Below are positions 1 through 7,317 of a DNA stretch of 40,897 bases, in pieces; position 1 is the first letter of the stretch; the number at the start of each line of letters is the position of its first letter. The DNA is taken from NCBI GenBank assembly GCA_903835385.1, contig CAILMQ010000054.1:1-40897 (forward strand). The letters are read 5' to 3'. This DNA comes from an uncultured Microcaldota archaeon (GTDB lineage Archaea; Micrarchaeota; Micrarchaeia; Anstonellales; Bilamarchaeaceae). The notes below the pieces were generated by a model. The model was not told the origin of the DNA. It worked only from the letters and a program-made list of their open reading frames with translations, and searched no databases. Position numbers and translations under genes: made by a program.

Positions 1-356
1 AATTCGGCCCTGGCTATCATTGAATCAGAAAGATGCAGTTTTCCAACGACTTTTTCAACGAACAAATCAAGGTGGAAACCGTCCTTGTTCTCGTAAACCC
101 CAATGGGCTCGAGTTTTTCGTGTTCAAGCTTAATCTGGAATGGCGAGTGGTACTGTGAACCGAACAGGGCATCGGATAAGATACGAAGATCCTCCTTGTT
201 CCTTAGTACGATATCCACGTCTTTTGTCGTTTCCTTCAATTTGCGGAAAGACATCGCGCATCCGCCGATAAGATAGACGTTCAGCGGTTTCCTCACCCTG
301 GCCCCTATTTTTTGGAATTCTTCGTGTATATAAGCCGCATCGAATTGCTTATCCAT
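1..356 (-). CDS. Nucleotidyltransferase-like protein (partial, C-terminus beyond window)
   Basis: The minus frame starts at ATG 356 and runs off the left edge after about 118 codons. The N-terminal part reads as a Pol-beta-type nucleotidyltransferase: a GGCAM segment (residues about 31-35) is followed by TKDVDIV, matching the GG-x(n)-DxD arrangement of the AbiEii/DUF6036-like group. The ATG overlaps the stop of the upstream HTH gene by 8 nt, so the two are translationally coupled. An HTH protein followed by a nucleotidyltransferase is a common toxin-antitoxin-like layout, so this may be the effector of such a pair. The catalytic motif and coupling are visible; the toxin role is inference. The missing C-terminus prevents finer classification. 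Confidence 0.75.
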   Translation of the reverse strand, partial: MDKQFDAAYIHEEFQKIGARVRKPLNVYLIGGCAMSFRKLKETTKDVDIVLRNKEDLRILSDALFGSQYHSPFQIKLEHEKLEPIGVYENKDGFHLDLFVEKVVGKLHLSDSMIARAE

Positions 357-1260
357 TGGCAACACCCTCGACTTCTTTCCAGCTCGGGAAACCGGCAGGC
401 CTAAATCGTCCCTTCGCTTCCACAAATTTAATGAGATCGTTTATGAAATCCTCGCCAAGGCCAAAAAGTTGCCTTTTTCTTAGCAGTTTTTTCGGGTTAA
501 ATGAAGTTTTCAGCATGAGAGCAGACACATAGGAAATGTTTCGCTCGTCTTTGGATAGCGCTAAAGTATGGACGACCACATCAGCAATGCCGGGTTTGAT
601 GTTGGTGTAGTAAAATTTACCAGCTGAAATGAGATGAATTCCGTAACGATCGAATGCACTGAAGGCGGTGGACCAGTATTTCTTTGATTTTGACTCCTTT
701 TCGGTGCTATATACCGCTTCTAGGCCTCTTGCACTATCTAACGAAGGTTGAAAAATAATCGGGCTGCCAATTTCAGGGTAAGCATTACGAATAAGGAAGT
801 ACGTCAGAATCCTTAAACAAAATTCTGCCACTGGATATGCCTCTTTTCGTAGCTCATATCGGCCCCGTTTGCTCATGTAGATTAACCCGATCGATCGCAA
901 TTTTTTTAGAAGACGTTTGGATGTGACTGGGGGTAAGTCGATATCCGATAAGACAAGTTGCTTCTTGTTCCAGATGAAGCTTAGCAAATAAGGACTTCGC
1001 CCCACCAGGATATCTGCCAGTTTTAGAAAAGGGAAATTGGATCTTGCCGAGACAAATCCTGAGATCATGAAGGGATCAAGAGACATAACCCGCAATCTTC
1101 GTTCTTTCTTGATTTCTACAAGGTTGTAGCTTGCCAGTTTTTTTAGGTATCTCGAAAGATTTGATTTTTTTATTTCCAATGCTGCTGAGATACCTGCCGC
1201 AGTGGCGCTTTTTTCAAGCAGAAAGTCCAGGATTTCAGCTTCACGTTGGGTCAGTTTCAT
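349..1260 (-). CDS. HTH transcriptional regulator (AbiEi-like partner of the nucleotidyltransferase)
   Basis: This 303-aa protein begins with a helix-turn-helix: MKLTQREAEILDFLLEKS leads into IKKSNLSRYLKKLASYNLV, a MarR/TrmB-like recognition region. A second wHTH-like stretch (SKRLLKKLRSIGLIYMSKRG) lies near residue 120. The remaining C-terminal half is not recognised. I chose ATG 1260 over the longer ATG 1287 because the latter lies inside the TATA region, and the predicted transcript start (about 1262) makes 1260 leaderless. It overlaps the downstream nucleotidyltransferase. Codon use is AT-rich compared with the neighbouring ribosomal genes, which suggests acquisition. A 9-bp inverted repeat brackets its promoter, so autoregulation is plausible. 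Confidence 0.75.
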   Translation of the reverse strand: MKLTQREAEILDFLLEKSATAAGISAALEIKKSNLSRYLKKLASYNLVEIKKERRLRVMSLDPFMISGFVSARSNFPFLKLADILVGRSPYLLSFIWNKKQLVLSDIDLPPVTSKRLLKKLRSIGLIYMSKRGRYELRKEAYPVAEFCLRILTYFLIRNAYPEIGSPIIFQPSLDSARGLEAVYSTEKESKSKKYWSTAFSAFDRYGIHLISAGKFYYTNIKPGIADVVVHTLALSKDERNISYVSALMLKTSFNPKKLLRKRQLFGLGEDFINDLIKFVEAKGRFRPAGFPSWKEVEGVANG

Positions 1261-1261
1261 C

Positions 1262-1309
1262 GTATCAAAATATATAACTATAAGCATATAAAGTTATGTT
1301 TTTTGATAC
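1262..1309 (-). promoter_or_regulatory. Promoter and inverted-repeat operator of the HTH/nucleotidyltransferase pair
   Basis: On the minus strand a TATA element (TTTATATG, 1292-1285) precedes ATG 1260. Perfect 9-bp arms GTATCAAAA (1262-1270) and TTTTGATAC (1301-1309) flank it symmetrically, and the interior is itself nearly palindromic (ATAACT... AGTTAT). This is the geometry expected of an autorepressed promoter. The regulator bound is presumably the HTH protein (inference). Confidence 0.6.
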
Positions 1310-1310
1310 T

Positions 1311-1317
1311 AAAAAGG
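1311..1317 (-). terminator. T-run terminator after the Rpp29 gene
   Basis: Just after the Rpp29 stop the minus strand reads CCCTTTTTAG. A pyrimidine/T run without a hairpin is the usual archaeal intrinsic terminator. It would end the ribosomal-protein operon before the HTH promoter. Confidence 0.4.
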
Positions 1318-1319
1318 GT

Positions 1320-1598
1320 TCAAACCTTCTTCGGCCTTTCCTCGGGCCTGAAGGTGATTTTACGGCCTTCTATTGCGAACTTGGAGCCGTCGTCAAGGGT
1401 AAAGCAGAACTCGGATGAGACTTTCGGAATCTTCACTTCCTTGCCGTCCGCCTTCTCAATCACAATCAGGTTCTTCGTCTCGTCAACCACTTTGCCTTTC
1501 AAGCCGACCAAACCGCGCTGGGAGCTGTTTGTTATCTCGACCGCTAAGCCGATAAAAGTGGAATAAAGAAGATTGCCCTTGTTCGGCACGGGGCTCAA
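1320..1598 (-). CDS. rnp1: Ribonuclease P protein component 1 (Rpp29/Pop4)
   Basis: At 92 aa this has the usual length of archaeal Rpp29. The diagnostic segment is SSQRGLVGLKGKVVDETKNL followed by a small beta-barrel ending in FAIEGRKITFRPEERPKK. Rpp29 is a protein subunit of RNase P, which removes tRNA 5' leaders, and helps the specificity domain of the RNase P RNA. Its ATG overlaps the aIF1 stop by 4 nt. In most archaea S17 and L14 follow in the same operon, but here the cluster ends and an unrelated AT-rich pair follows. Confidence 0.92.
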   Translation of the reverse strand: MSPVPNKGNLLYSTFIGLAVEITNSSQRGLVGLKGKVVDETKNLIVIEKADGKEVKIPKVSSEFCFTLDDGSKFAIEGRKITFRPEERPKKV

Positions 1599-1915
1599 CC
1601 CCCGAACCTGTCCGAAACCTCTATGCTCTCAGGCAGATAGCCGAGCGCCTTGAGCACTGCCGGAATCTTCTTCTTGTGGTCGCCCTGGAGGATGATTACT
1701 CCCTCCTTCGCAGAGCCGCCGCACGCCAATTTGTGCTTCAGCTCGCGGGTGGTCTGGTCAATCTGGGCGCTGTCTATGCCCTCGACAATGGTGACCAGCT
1801 TCTTGAATTTCTTCTTGGTCGTATAAATCTTGATTTTCGCTACTCCCTGTTTGTCAAGGATCTCGCATACGCAGAGGTCCTTGAGCATTCCGCACTTGTT
1901 GCAGATATCAGCCAT
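1595..1915 (-). CDS. Translation initiation factor aIF1 (SUI1 family)
   Basis: The 106-aa product matches the SUI1 fold. It has an N-terminal zinc-binding segment (CNKCGMLKDLCVC, residues 5-17), then the conserved VTIVEGID and KHKLACGGSAKEGVIILQGD blocks. aIF1 promotes scanning-like start-codon selection on the 30S subunit. A GGTGA motif lies about 10 nt before ATG 1915. The 179-nt gap separating it from L29 is unusually long for this operon and is filled with hairpins. Confidence 0.95.
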   Translation of the reverse strand: MADICNKCGMLKDLCVCEILDKQGVAKIKIYTTKKKFKKLVTIVEGIDSAQIDQTTRELKHKLACGGSAKEGVIILQGDHKKKIPAVLKALGYLPESIEVSDRFGG

Positions 1916-1959
1916 CTTTTTTCATTCACCTTTTTATTTTGTTATACCAAGCCTTCGGT

Positions 1960-2064
1960 TATTCGCCGAGTCGCTCATCACGCCCAAAGGGCTATTCGCT
2001 CCGATTTACCCCGGACATGCTCCGGTTGGTTTTCTCCTGCCGGGATGCATGCAAAGCATGCATC
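1960..2064. repeat. Cluster of perfect hairpins between L29 and aIF1
   Basis: Three compact palindromes lie in 105 bp. GCCC-AAA-GGGC is at 1982-1992. CCGGA-CATGC-TCCGG is at 2011-2025. At 2044-2064 a 9-bp stem (GATGCATGC paired with GCATGCATC) closes an AAA loop. The first is bracketed by direct repeats TATTCGC at 1960-1966 and 1993-1999. None codes for protein. As they lie inside the operon, they would be transcribed and could attenuate or process the message. They resemble the hairpins at 17384, 19132, 31495 and 40866. Confidence 0.6.
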
Positions 2065-2094
2065 AGTCGTCAGGTGTTTTCTTTTGTATTTACT

Positions 2095-2367
2095 TTACTT
2101 GCGGACTCCTGTACTTATAGGAGCAACCGGCTTATTTAATGGTTTGGAAGCAGGCTGAGCTGTTTTCGGAGCGAGCTTGGCAGCCGCCGCTATCCTGGAC
2201 ATGGAGAGCAGGGTTTTCAGCTTGGCAATCCCCTTTTTCACGGGCTTTTTCTTCTCGTGCTTGCCCTCGCCTTCCAGTTCCAGAAGCACGCGCTCGAGCT
2301 GGACTATCTTGGCTTCCGCCTCCTTGGGCGACATCTTCCTCAGTTCGTTCTTTCTTATTGCTGCCAT
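2095..2367 (-). CDS. rpl29: 50S ribosomal protein L29 (uL29)
   Basis: The N-terminal helix pair (IRKNELRKMSPKEAEAKIVQ, then LERVLLELEGEG) is the uL29 signature, next to the polypeptide exit tunnel. I start at ATG 2367 because GGTGAT, overlapping the S3 stop, sits 4 nt before it; ATG 2373 and GTG 2376 are possible. The protein is about 90 aa, longer than the usual 65-70, owing to a lysine/alanine/proline-rich C-terminal tail. It is coupled to S3. Confidence 0.9.
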   Translation of the reverse strand: MAAIRKNELRKMSPKEAEAKIVQLERVLLELEGEGKHEKKKPVKKGIAKLKTLLSMSRIAAAAKLAPKTAQPASKPLNKPVAPISTGVRK

Positions 2368-2372
2368 GAACA

Positions 2373-3137
2373 TCACCTGCCGGACGGCCTGGGCCTGAAG
2401 CCGTGGCCGCCATGGCCGCGATTATCATGCCCTCGGACTCCGCGGGCGCGCTCTGCTTCGGCTACGCTCGCGTGCGTCGGGCGGGCTTCCGGTGGAGCGG
2501 GTGCTTCCACGGATTCCGCGCTCTGCACGACCTTGGGCAGCGGGACAGCCTGAACCTTCTGTCCCGGGAAAACCGTGCCAGGAGGAACTATGCGAACAAG
2601 CACGCCGATGACACCTGATTTGGTGTTCGCAGCCAGGTGCGCCACGCGCACGAGCCGCACAGGCTCGCCTGCCTGCGGTATGTAGCCGCCGGACACGCGC
2701 AACCGTTTCGCCTTCGCGCCTTTGGCACCTATTTTCCCGGATGCGACTATTTCAGCGCCCAAAGCGCCTGCGCGTATGACTTCCTTGAGCAGGTAGTGCA
2801 GCACTGCGCGCACCTTCTTGCCCATTTCTATGTATTTCGCGGCGCGCTTTGCCACCATCCTCGGCTCGAGGAACGGCTCGCGCACTTCTATGACCGATAT
2901 CTGCGGGTTCTCGATGCCGAACTCCCTCTTGATGTTGTCCGTAAGCTCGTTGATGAGCCTGCCCTTTCTGCCGATTATCCTTGCGGGATTCGTCACTTCA
3001 AGCGTGATTCTCGTAACAAGCGGGGTGCGCTGGATGTCAACGCTCGCAAGGCCTGCCCTGTCGAGCTCCTTCTCCAGGTACTTCATTATCCTGTACTTCG
3101 TGTAATACTCCTCGATAAGCTTGTCGTGGTAGAGCAT
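2373..3137 (-). CDS. rps3: 30S ribosomal protein S3 (uS3)
   Basis: A type-II KH domain is visible (ARIIGRKGRLINELTDNIKR, about residues 52-71), followed by the uS3 C-terminal domain (ASGKIGAKGAKAKRLRVSGG). S3 lines the mRNA entry channel. An unusual extension follows the conserved end at about residue 210: an alanine/proline/glutamate-rich linker, then a basic Gly/His-rich tail (GHDNRGHGGHGF). GAGGT precedes ATG 3137. The gene lies 4 nt after L22 and 1 nt from the alternative L29 start. Confidence 0.95.
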   Translation of the reverse strand: MLYHDKLIEEYYTKYRIMKYLEKELDRAGLASVDIQRTPLVTRITLEVTNPARIIGRKGRLINELTDNIKREFGIENPQISVIEVREPFLEPRMVAKRAAKYIEMGKKVRAVLHYLLKEVIRAGALGAEIVASGKIGAKGAKAKRLRVSGGYIPQAGEPVRLVRVAHLAANTKSGVIGVLVRIVPPGTVFPGQKVQAVPLPKVVQSAESVEAPAPPEARPTHASVAEAERARGVRGHDNRGHGGHGFRPRPSGR

Positions 3138-3141
3138 CGGA

Positions 3142-3837
3142 TTACCTCTGGTTCCTCACTTCGGTTTTTCTCGCCTTCGTATTATCGACTGCGTACTGGT
3201 CGTGGTGAGCGTGCGCGGCCTGCCCCTCTTTCTCAAACTCGTGCTTGTGCTCATGGGGGAGCGTCGCGTGCGGTTCCGCTTTCTTGGTTTCGAGTTTCGC
3301 CTCGGATTTGTTCGCTTCCGATTTCGTCTCTTTTTTCGCTTCCGTCTTCGCGTCTTTCTTGGCAGGAGCCGTAACCTCAACGCCCTTCGGAGCCGAAGCG
3401 GACGGCTTGAGCACGATTTCAATGCGCGAAAGCTCGTAGTACGAGCGCGCGGTCCTGCCCTTTGGCGCCATGCGCGGGTAGGTGAACTTCTTGTTCGCCG
3501 ATGCCACGTATATCGTGTAGCCCTCGCCCAGTCCCTTGGCCATGCCGTTGGCTATCGCGGATTCAAGGACCTTCAATACAATGCCGGCCGCCTTCTGCGG
3601 ATAGCGCCCCTGCTTGCCCCCGAGTTCCCTGCGATGGCCGAGCTTGGTGTTGTGCGTCCTATACAGGACGGGAATCTCCATTGCGGCGGCCTTCTCGAGG
3701 AAGGTCAGTGCCCAGGCGGATTTCATCCTCCGTATCCTGCCGCAGACCTCGGAAAGGTCCTTGTAGGACGCGTCAACGCCTTCAAGCCTTGCGGATGCGC
3801 AGGCCTTTGTGTCGAATTCAATTGAGTAACCTTTCAT
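3142..3837 (-). CDS. rpl22: 50S ribosomal protein L22 (uL22), with long charged tail
   Basis: Residues 1-155 are uL22: MKGYSIEFDTKACASARL at the start, then GRYPQKAAGIVLKVLESAIA and MAPKGRTARSYY. L22 sits at the exit-tunnel constriction. The conserved part is followed by about 75 residues of Lys/Glu/Ala-rich repeats and a His-rich end (HATLPHEHKHEFEKEG), which typical archaeal L22 lacks. Start ATG 3837 begins the conserved domain; the longer open frame upstream is only overlap with S19. Translation is probably coupled to S19 (10-nt gap). Confidence 0.94.
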   Translation of the reverse strand: MKGYSIEFDTKACASARLEGVDASYKDLSEVCGRIRRMKSAWALTFLEKAAAMEIPVLYRTHNTKLGHRRELGGKQGRYPQKAAGIVLKVLESAIANGMAKGLGEGYTIYVASANKKFTYPRMAPKGRTARSYYELSRIEIVLKPSASAPKGVEVTAPAKKDAKTEAKKETKSEANKSEAKLETKKAEPHATLPHEHKHEFEKEGQAAHAHHDQYAVDNTKARKTEVRNQR

Positions 3838-3847
3838 GCAAACCACT

Positions 3848-4246
3848 CTACTTAAGCGGCACGAACTTCGAGCCTCTCGTGGCTCCCACACCGGGCCCTG
3901 AATGGAGCACCCTCGTGGTCGTGTGCGAGAAGTCGCCGAGGCGCCGCCCCACCTTGTCCGCCGTGATGTCCACGCGCTTGAATTCCTTGCCGTTGTGCAC
4001 CCCGAACACGAGCCCCACCCAGTCGGGCAGTATGGGCGCGTCGCGCACATGGGTCTTTATCATCTTTTTCGGGTTGGCAATCTTCGCCTTCCGGACCGAG
4101 TCAATGAACGCCTTGAGCCTGGGATTGAATTTCAGGCGCAGCAGCGTCCTCCTGATCCTTGATGTGGAGATTTTCACGAACTGGTCCATTGGTATGTTCT
4201 GGATGTCCTCTTCGGCAATCCCCTTGTACGTGTATTTTCTTGCCAT
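3848..4246 (-). CDS. rps19: 30S ribosomal protein S19 (uS19)
   Basis: This 132-aa protein contains the uS19 core (KTHVRDAPILPDWVGLVFGV, HNGKEFKRVDI, and the C-terminal FSHTTTRVLHSGPGVGATRG). S19 binds the 16S head with S13. AGGTGA lies 5 nt before ATG 4246, which also begins the family's N-terminus. The gap to L2 is 4 nt. Confidence 0.95.
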   Translation of the reverse strand: MARKYTYKGIAEEDIQNIPMDQFVKISTSRIRRTLLRLKFNPRLKAFIDSVRKAKIANPKKMIKTHVRDAPILPDWVGLVFGVHNGKEFKRVDITADKVGRRLGDFSHTTTRVLHSGPGVGATRGSKFVPLK

Positions 4247-4250
4247 AGCG

Positions 4251-5009
4251 TCACCTTTGGGCCTCTTCGTCCGCGCCCTGCCTCTTGGTCTTCCTCCTTC
4301 CGGTGCTCCTGGCCGCGATGTGGCCCACCTTGCCTCCGGGCGGAGTGCCTCTCGCAACGGTTGTCGGCTTGCCCACGTGGTGCTGCTTGCCTCCGTGCGG
4401 GTGGCAATAGGCTGCCATGTGGACACCACGCAGCTGCGGCCAGTACCTGTTGCGCGCATGGTATTTATAGTGCGCGGCACCGGCTGTCATGAGCGGCCTC
4501 TCTCCCCTTCCGCCGCCTGCCACTATTCCGAGCTGGGCGCGGCATTCGTTGGAGAGTATGAGCGTTGTCTTGCTTGGGAGCTTCAGGTAGACGTACCTGT
4601 CCTCCTTTGATATCACGGTTGCGAAGGAGCCTGGCGCGCGGACCAGCTTGCCCCCGTCGCCGGGATTCCTTTCCACGTTGAATATGTAAGCCCCGTCCGG
4701 AAACCTATAAAGCGGAAGCACGGAACCAAGTTTTAACTTCGCTTGCGCTCCCAAATCAACGGTGTCGCCCTTGGCAATGCCCTCAGGGGCGAGCAGATAG
4801 CCGGATTCGTTGTTCTCGTAGCGGACCTTCATGAGCGGCGCGTCGCGGGCCGGGTCGTCCACGAAAGCCTGGACAGTGCCGGTGAGCACGCTGGCTTTCT
4901 CGGTGTCGTCGTAGGTCCTGTACACCAGGTCCACCTTGTAGCGCGAGTGCGGGGACCGATAAGACGGGGACCCGCTTCCCCTCCTCTGCTGTTTAAGCCT
5001 TTTTCCCAT
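4251..5009 (-). CDS. rpl2: 50S ribosomal protein L2 (uL2)
   Basis: The 252-aa product has the L2 OB-fold and SH3-like domains: the conserved YNVERNPGDGG-type segment (IFNVERNPGDGGKLVRAPG) and the C-terminal peptidyl-transferase-proximal AAYCHPHGGKQHHVGKP, which holds the conserved histidine. L2 is essential for subunit association. The gene starts at ATG 5009, 14 nt after L23. Confidence 0.96.
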   Translation of the reverse strand: MGKRLKQQRRGSGSPSYRSPHSRYKVDLVYRTYDDTEKASVLTGTVQAFVDDPARDAPLMKVRYENNESGYLLAPEGIAKGDTVDLGAQAKLKLGSVLPLYRFPDGAYIFNVERNPGDGGKLVRAPGSFATVISKEDRYVYLKLPSKTTLILSNECRAQLGIVAGGGRGERPLMTAGAAHYKYHARNRYWPQLRGVHMAAYCHPHGGKQHHVGKPTTVARGTPPGGKVGHIAARSTGRRKTKRQGADEEAQR

Positions 5010-5022
5010 AAGCGTTCACCCA

Positions 5023-5274
5023 TCAGGCAATCATCTTGAGCTTAGTGGCGACATCGTCGGCCTTGAACTCCTTCATGAGCTTGACCACTGCGTGCTTCTC
5101 GCCCTTGGCAACGATGAGCGTGCGCACCGAGGCGACCTTCACGTTGAACAGCGTCTCAACGTCCTTTTTCACGCTGGCCTTGGTGGCTTCCAGCTTCACC
5201 CTGAACGTGAGCGCGTTCTCGAATTCTATCTTCCCAACGGCCTTTTCCGTCTTTATCGGAGCTATAAGCATCAT
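5023..5274 (-). CDS. rpl23: 50S ribosomal protein L23 (uL23)
   Basis: The small alpha/beta protein begins MMLIAPIKTEKAVGKIE and contains FNVKVASVRTLIVAKGEKHA, the standard uL23 pattern. It forms the exit-tunnel docking site for SRP. GGTG within the end of L4 lies about 6 nt before ATG 5274, so I prefer that over GTG 5283. It overlaps the L4 coding end. Confidence 0.94.
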   Translation of the reverse strand: MMLIAPIKTEKAVGKIEFENALTFRVKLEATKASVKKDVETLFNVKVASVRTLIVAKGEKHAVVKLMKEFKADDVATKLKMIA

Positions 5275-5275
5275 G

Positions 5276-6028
5276 TCATGCACCTGCGAACCTCTGGCCC
5301 AGCTTAAGCAGGGCGGATTCGGAGAACAGCGTTATCCTGCCCGGGTGCGTGCCCGGAGCCAGTTGCCTCACCTGGAGCGCGTCCGCGGTAACGACGTCCA
5401 CGCCCGGGAGGTTCCTGGCGGCTTTCAGCACCGCGCCGCCGGCCACCACCATGAGCGGTGCCTTGCTGCCGGTCTGCCTGGCCTTTTCCACGAACCTGTC
5501 CAGCTTGAGCGCGACGAGAACCTTCGCAACGTCGCTGGTCTTCGCCAGCTTCTCAAATGAGTCTTCCATTATTATTGGAAGCGAGACTCCTATGTCGCTG
5601 CTGCAGCGCGCGACCACGGCCTTGCGGTCCGCGGTCACTGCTATTGCGGATATGAGCGCCTTCCGGTATTCCTTGGGGTTCATGCGCTCCACGATTATTT
5701 TCTCAGGCTTGGGCGGGTGTGCGCGCCTTCCCTTCACCGCGTGCGGCACCCTCTTGACCTTACCGAGTTGGCCCTTGGGGAGCACCTCGTGCGGAAGGTG
5801 CGGGATGCCCTTGTTCTTGACAGTGCCGAAGTCCTCCTTGCGCCCCTTGTATCTGGCGCTGGTCTCCAGGCCCGCGAACTTGTAGTTGCCCTTTGGCTGG
5901 TAGAGCTTGCTCTCCTCGCTCAGCACCGCCCTCTTTATGAGGTCGTCCCTGGCAGCTGCCTCGAACTGCTGCGGCAGGTCTATCTGCCTCAGGACCTTCC
6001 CTTCAAGCGAATAAACAGTGGCTTTCAT
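5276..6028 (-). CDS. rpl4: 50S ribosomal protein L4 (uL4/L4e)
   Basis: The 250-aa product has the archaeal/eukaryotic L4 hallmarks: GRRAHPPKPEKI in the tunnel loop, NPKEYRKALISAIAVTADR, and LPGVDVVTADALQVRQLAPG. AGGTGATGGTT precedes ATG 6028; the upstream GTG/ATG codons overlap the L3 stop and look like part of the ribosome binding site. It follows L3 directly. Confidence 0.95.
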   Translation of the reverse strand: MKATVYSLEGKVLRQIDLPQQFEAAARDDLIKRAVLSEESKLYQPKGNYKFAGLETSARYKGRKEDFGTVKNKGIPHLPHEVLPKGQLGKVKRVPHAVKGRRAHPPKPEKIIVERMNPKEYRKALISAIAVTADRKAVVARCSSDIGVSLPIIMEDSFEKLAKTSDVAKVLVALKLDRFVEKARQTGSKAPLMVVAGGAVLKAARNLPGVDVVTADALQVRQLAPGTHPGRITLFSESALLKLGQRFAGA

Positions 6029-6033
6029 AACCA

Positions 6034-6978
6034 TCACCTCGGCTCAAGCGAGACGTATGACAACGGAGTCTCCTTGGCCGTTTTCGCCCTTCCGGCGAGC
6101 CTCAGCTTCACGAGCCTTTTGACAGGGCCCGGAACCGAGCCTTTCACAATCACGTAATCATTCTTCACGAACCCGTAGCCTGGAAAGCCGCTTTTCGGGT
6201 TTATGTCGTTTATGGCGTCCGACTGCTTCACAGCCAGGAGCTGCTTGTTGAGCTCCGTCCTCGTGTGGTAGCCTGTCTGGCCAGCCTGCGGAACTGTATA
6301 GAGCACGTAGGCCGGGTGCCATTGCCCCAGGGTTCCGACGTGCCTCTGTTTATTGGTGGCTTTGCGCCTTTGCTTGGCGATTCCGAACCTCTTGACCGGC
6401 CCCTGCCAGCCCTTGCCCTTGGTAACGGCGCAGAGGTCCACGAATTCGCCTGACTTGAATATGTCCTTTGCCTTGAGCTCCTTGCCCAGGAGCGATTTCG
6501 CGAGCTCGAATTTCTCCTTCAAGTCCTTGCCGCCAAGGCCCAGCTCCATGGACTCTATGTGCTTCTTGCCGATTAGCGTCTTGTCAGGCTGGCTGAATGC
6601 GAGGAGGCGGACGTCTTTGACCAGGTCGTCCTTTATCTCCTTCTGCGGCTTTTTCTTCATCCTGAGCATTGCGAGTATCTTCTCGTCCTGCGAGAGCATG
6701 TCGCCGATGGAGCGCTCCGCGTCGTAGCAGCGGACGCCGTAAACAATCATGGGCGGCACTTCTATGACCGTAGCCGCGGACACGATTTCCTGGTTCTTGG
6801 TCGGCGACTCGGTAAAGTCGGTGTAGGAAACGTGCGTCATGCCCACCTTGTAGCCCGCGAATCCGGTTATCCTCTTGTCGGACACCGGAAGCCAGCACAC
6901 CCTGACGTTCTGGGTCGCTGCCCTCTTCCTGGGCCGAAAGCCCATGGAACCCCGTCTCGGTTTATTGATGTCTACCAT
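6034..6978 (-). CDS. rpl3: 50S ribosomal protein L3 (uL3)
   Basis: This 314-aa protein is the first gene of the operon. Typical segments are PRRGSMGFRPRKRA at the N-terminus, GFAGYKVGMTHV, and the W-finger region KGKGWQGPVKRFGI with GTLGQWHPAYV. L3 reaches towards the peptidyl transferase centre. The usual start of the archaeal operon at L3 is kept. A leader of roughly 170 nt with several hairpins precedes it. Confidence 0.96.
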   Translation of the reverse strand: MVDINKPRRGSMGFRPRKRAATQNVRVCWLPVSDKRITGFAGYKVGMTHVSYTDFTESPTKNQEIVSAATVIEVPPMIVYGVRCYDAERSIGDMLSQDEKILAMLRMKKKPQKEIKDDLVKDVRLLAFSQPDKTLIGKKHIESMELGLGGKDLKEKFELAKSLLGKELKAKDIFKSGEFVDLCAVTKGKGWQGPVKRFGIAKQRRKATNKQRHVGTLGQWHPAYVLYTVPQAGQTGYHTRTELNKQLLAVKQSDAINDINPKSGFPGYGFVKNDYVIVKGSVPGPVKRLVKLRLAGRAKTAKETPLSYVSLEPR

Positions 6979-7152
6979 TGTATTGCACCTATTTCGCGCG
7001 CTAGCCCGAAAACCGTTCAGAGAGCGAGTCTCCTAATGGTCGCACGCGACGGCTCCCGATATATGGGAGACGGAACGTGCGTATACGGGACCCCGAAAAA
7101 CATGTCTTCGAGGCGAAGGGTAACCCCCTTCTGCGCCGGAAATAATACGCAG
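6979..7152 (-). promoter_or_regulatory. Structured 5' leader of the L3 operon
   Basis: This untranslated stretch has nested stems: CGCACG (7041-7046) pairs with CGTGCG (7076-7081), and inside them CTCCC (7053-7057) pairs with GGGAG (7065-7069), leaving 6x6 internal loops. Further hairpins are CTTCG-AGG-CGAAG (7106-7118) and GAAGGG-TAACC-CCCTTC (7115-7131), which overlap and would be mutually exclusive. A ribosomal-protein autoregulatory leader is a reasonable reading, but no known archaeal leader motif was recognised. Confidence 0.4.
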
Positions 7153-7171
7153 AAAAAGGTATGGAAAGAAA

Positions 7172-7181
7172 GGCTTTTAAA
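7172..7181 (-). promoter_or_regulatory. TATA box of the ribosomal-protein operon
   Basis: The minus strand reads TTTAAAAGCC here. The predicted transcript start is about 26 bp downstream, near 7152. Confidence 0.55.
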
Positions 7182-7271
7182 CGAATCCCAAGATGAAACT
7201 AAAAAATGCGGGCATGGCGGCGGATGGGCTCGTTTTGTGTTAGAAAGTGAAAAACCATAGGTTTAAATATA

Positions 7272-7290
7272 GTTTATACCATATATATAC
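7272..7290 (+). promoter_or_regulatory. Promoter of the 519-aa orphan gene
   Basis: Overlapping A/T-rich candidates GTTTATACC (7272-7280) and ATATATATAC (7281-7290) lie 28-45 bp upstream of ATG 7318. Either would give a short or absent leader. Confidence 0.5.
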
Positions 7291-7317
7291 ATATAACCAC
7301 ATCGTAGCGGTAATGCC

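Noticed and set aside
2637-3374. 245-aa plus-strand frame opposite S3
   Set aside because: It is antisense to conserved ribosomal genes, low complexity, without promoter or ribosome binding site.
3142-4050. 302-aa L22 start at 4050
   Set aside because: The first 71 residues are an overlap with S19 in another frame; conserved L22 begins at 3837.
6979-7152. tRNA or SRP RNA in the L3 leader
   Set aside because: No T-arm consensus and no SRP helix-8 motif.
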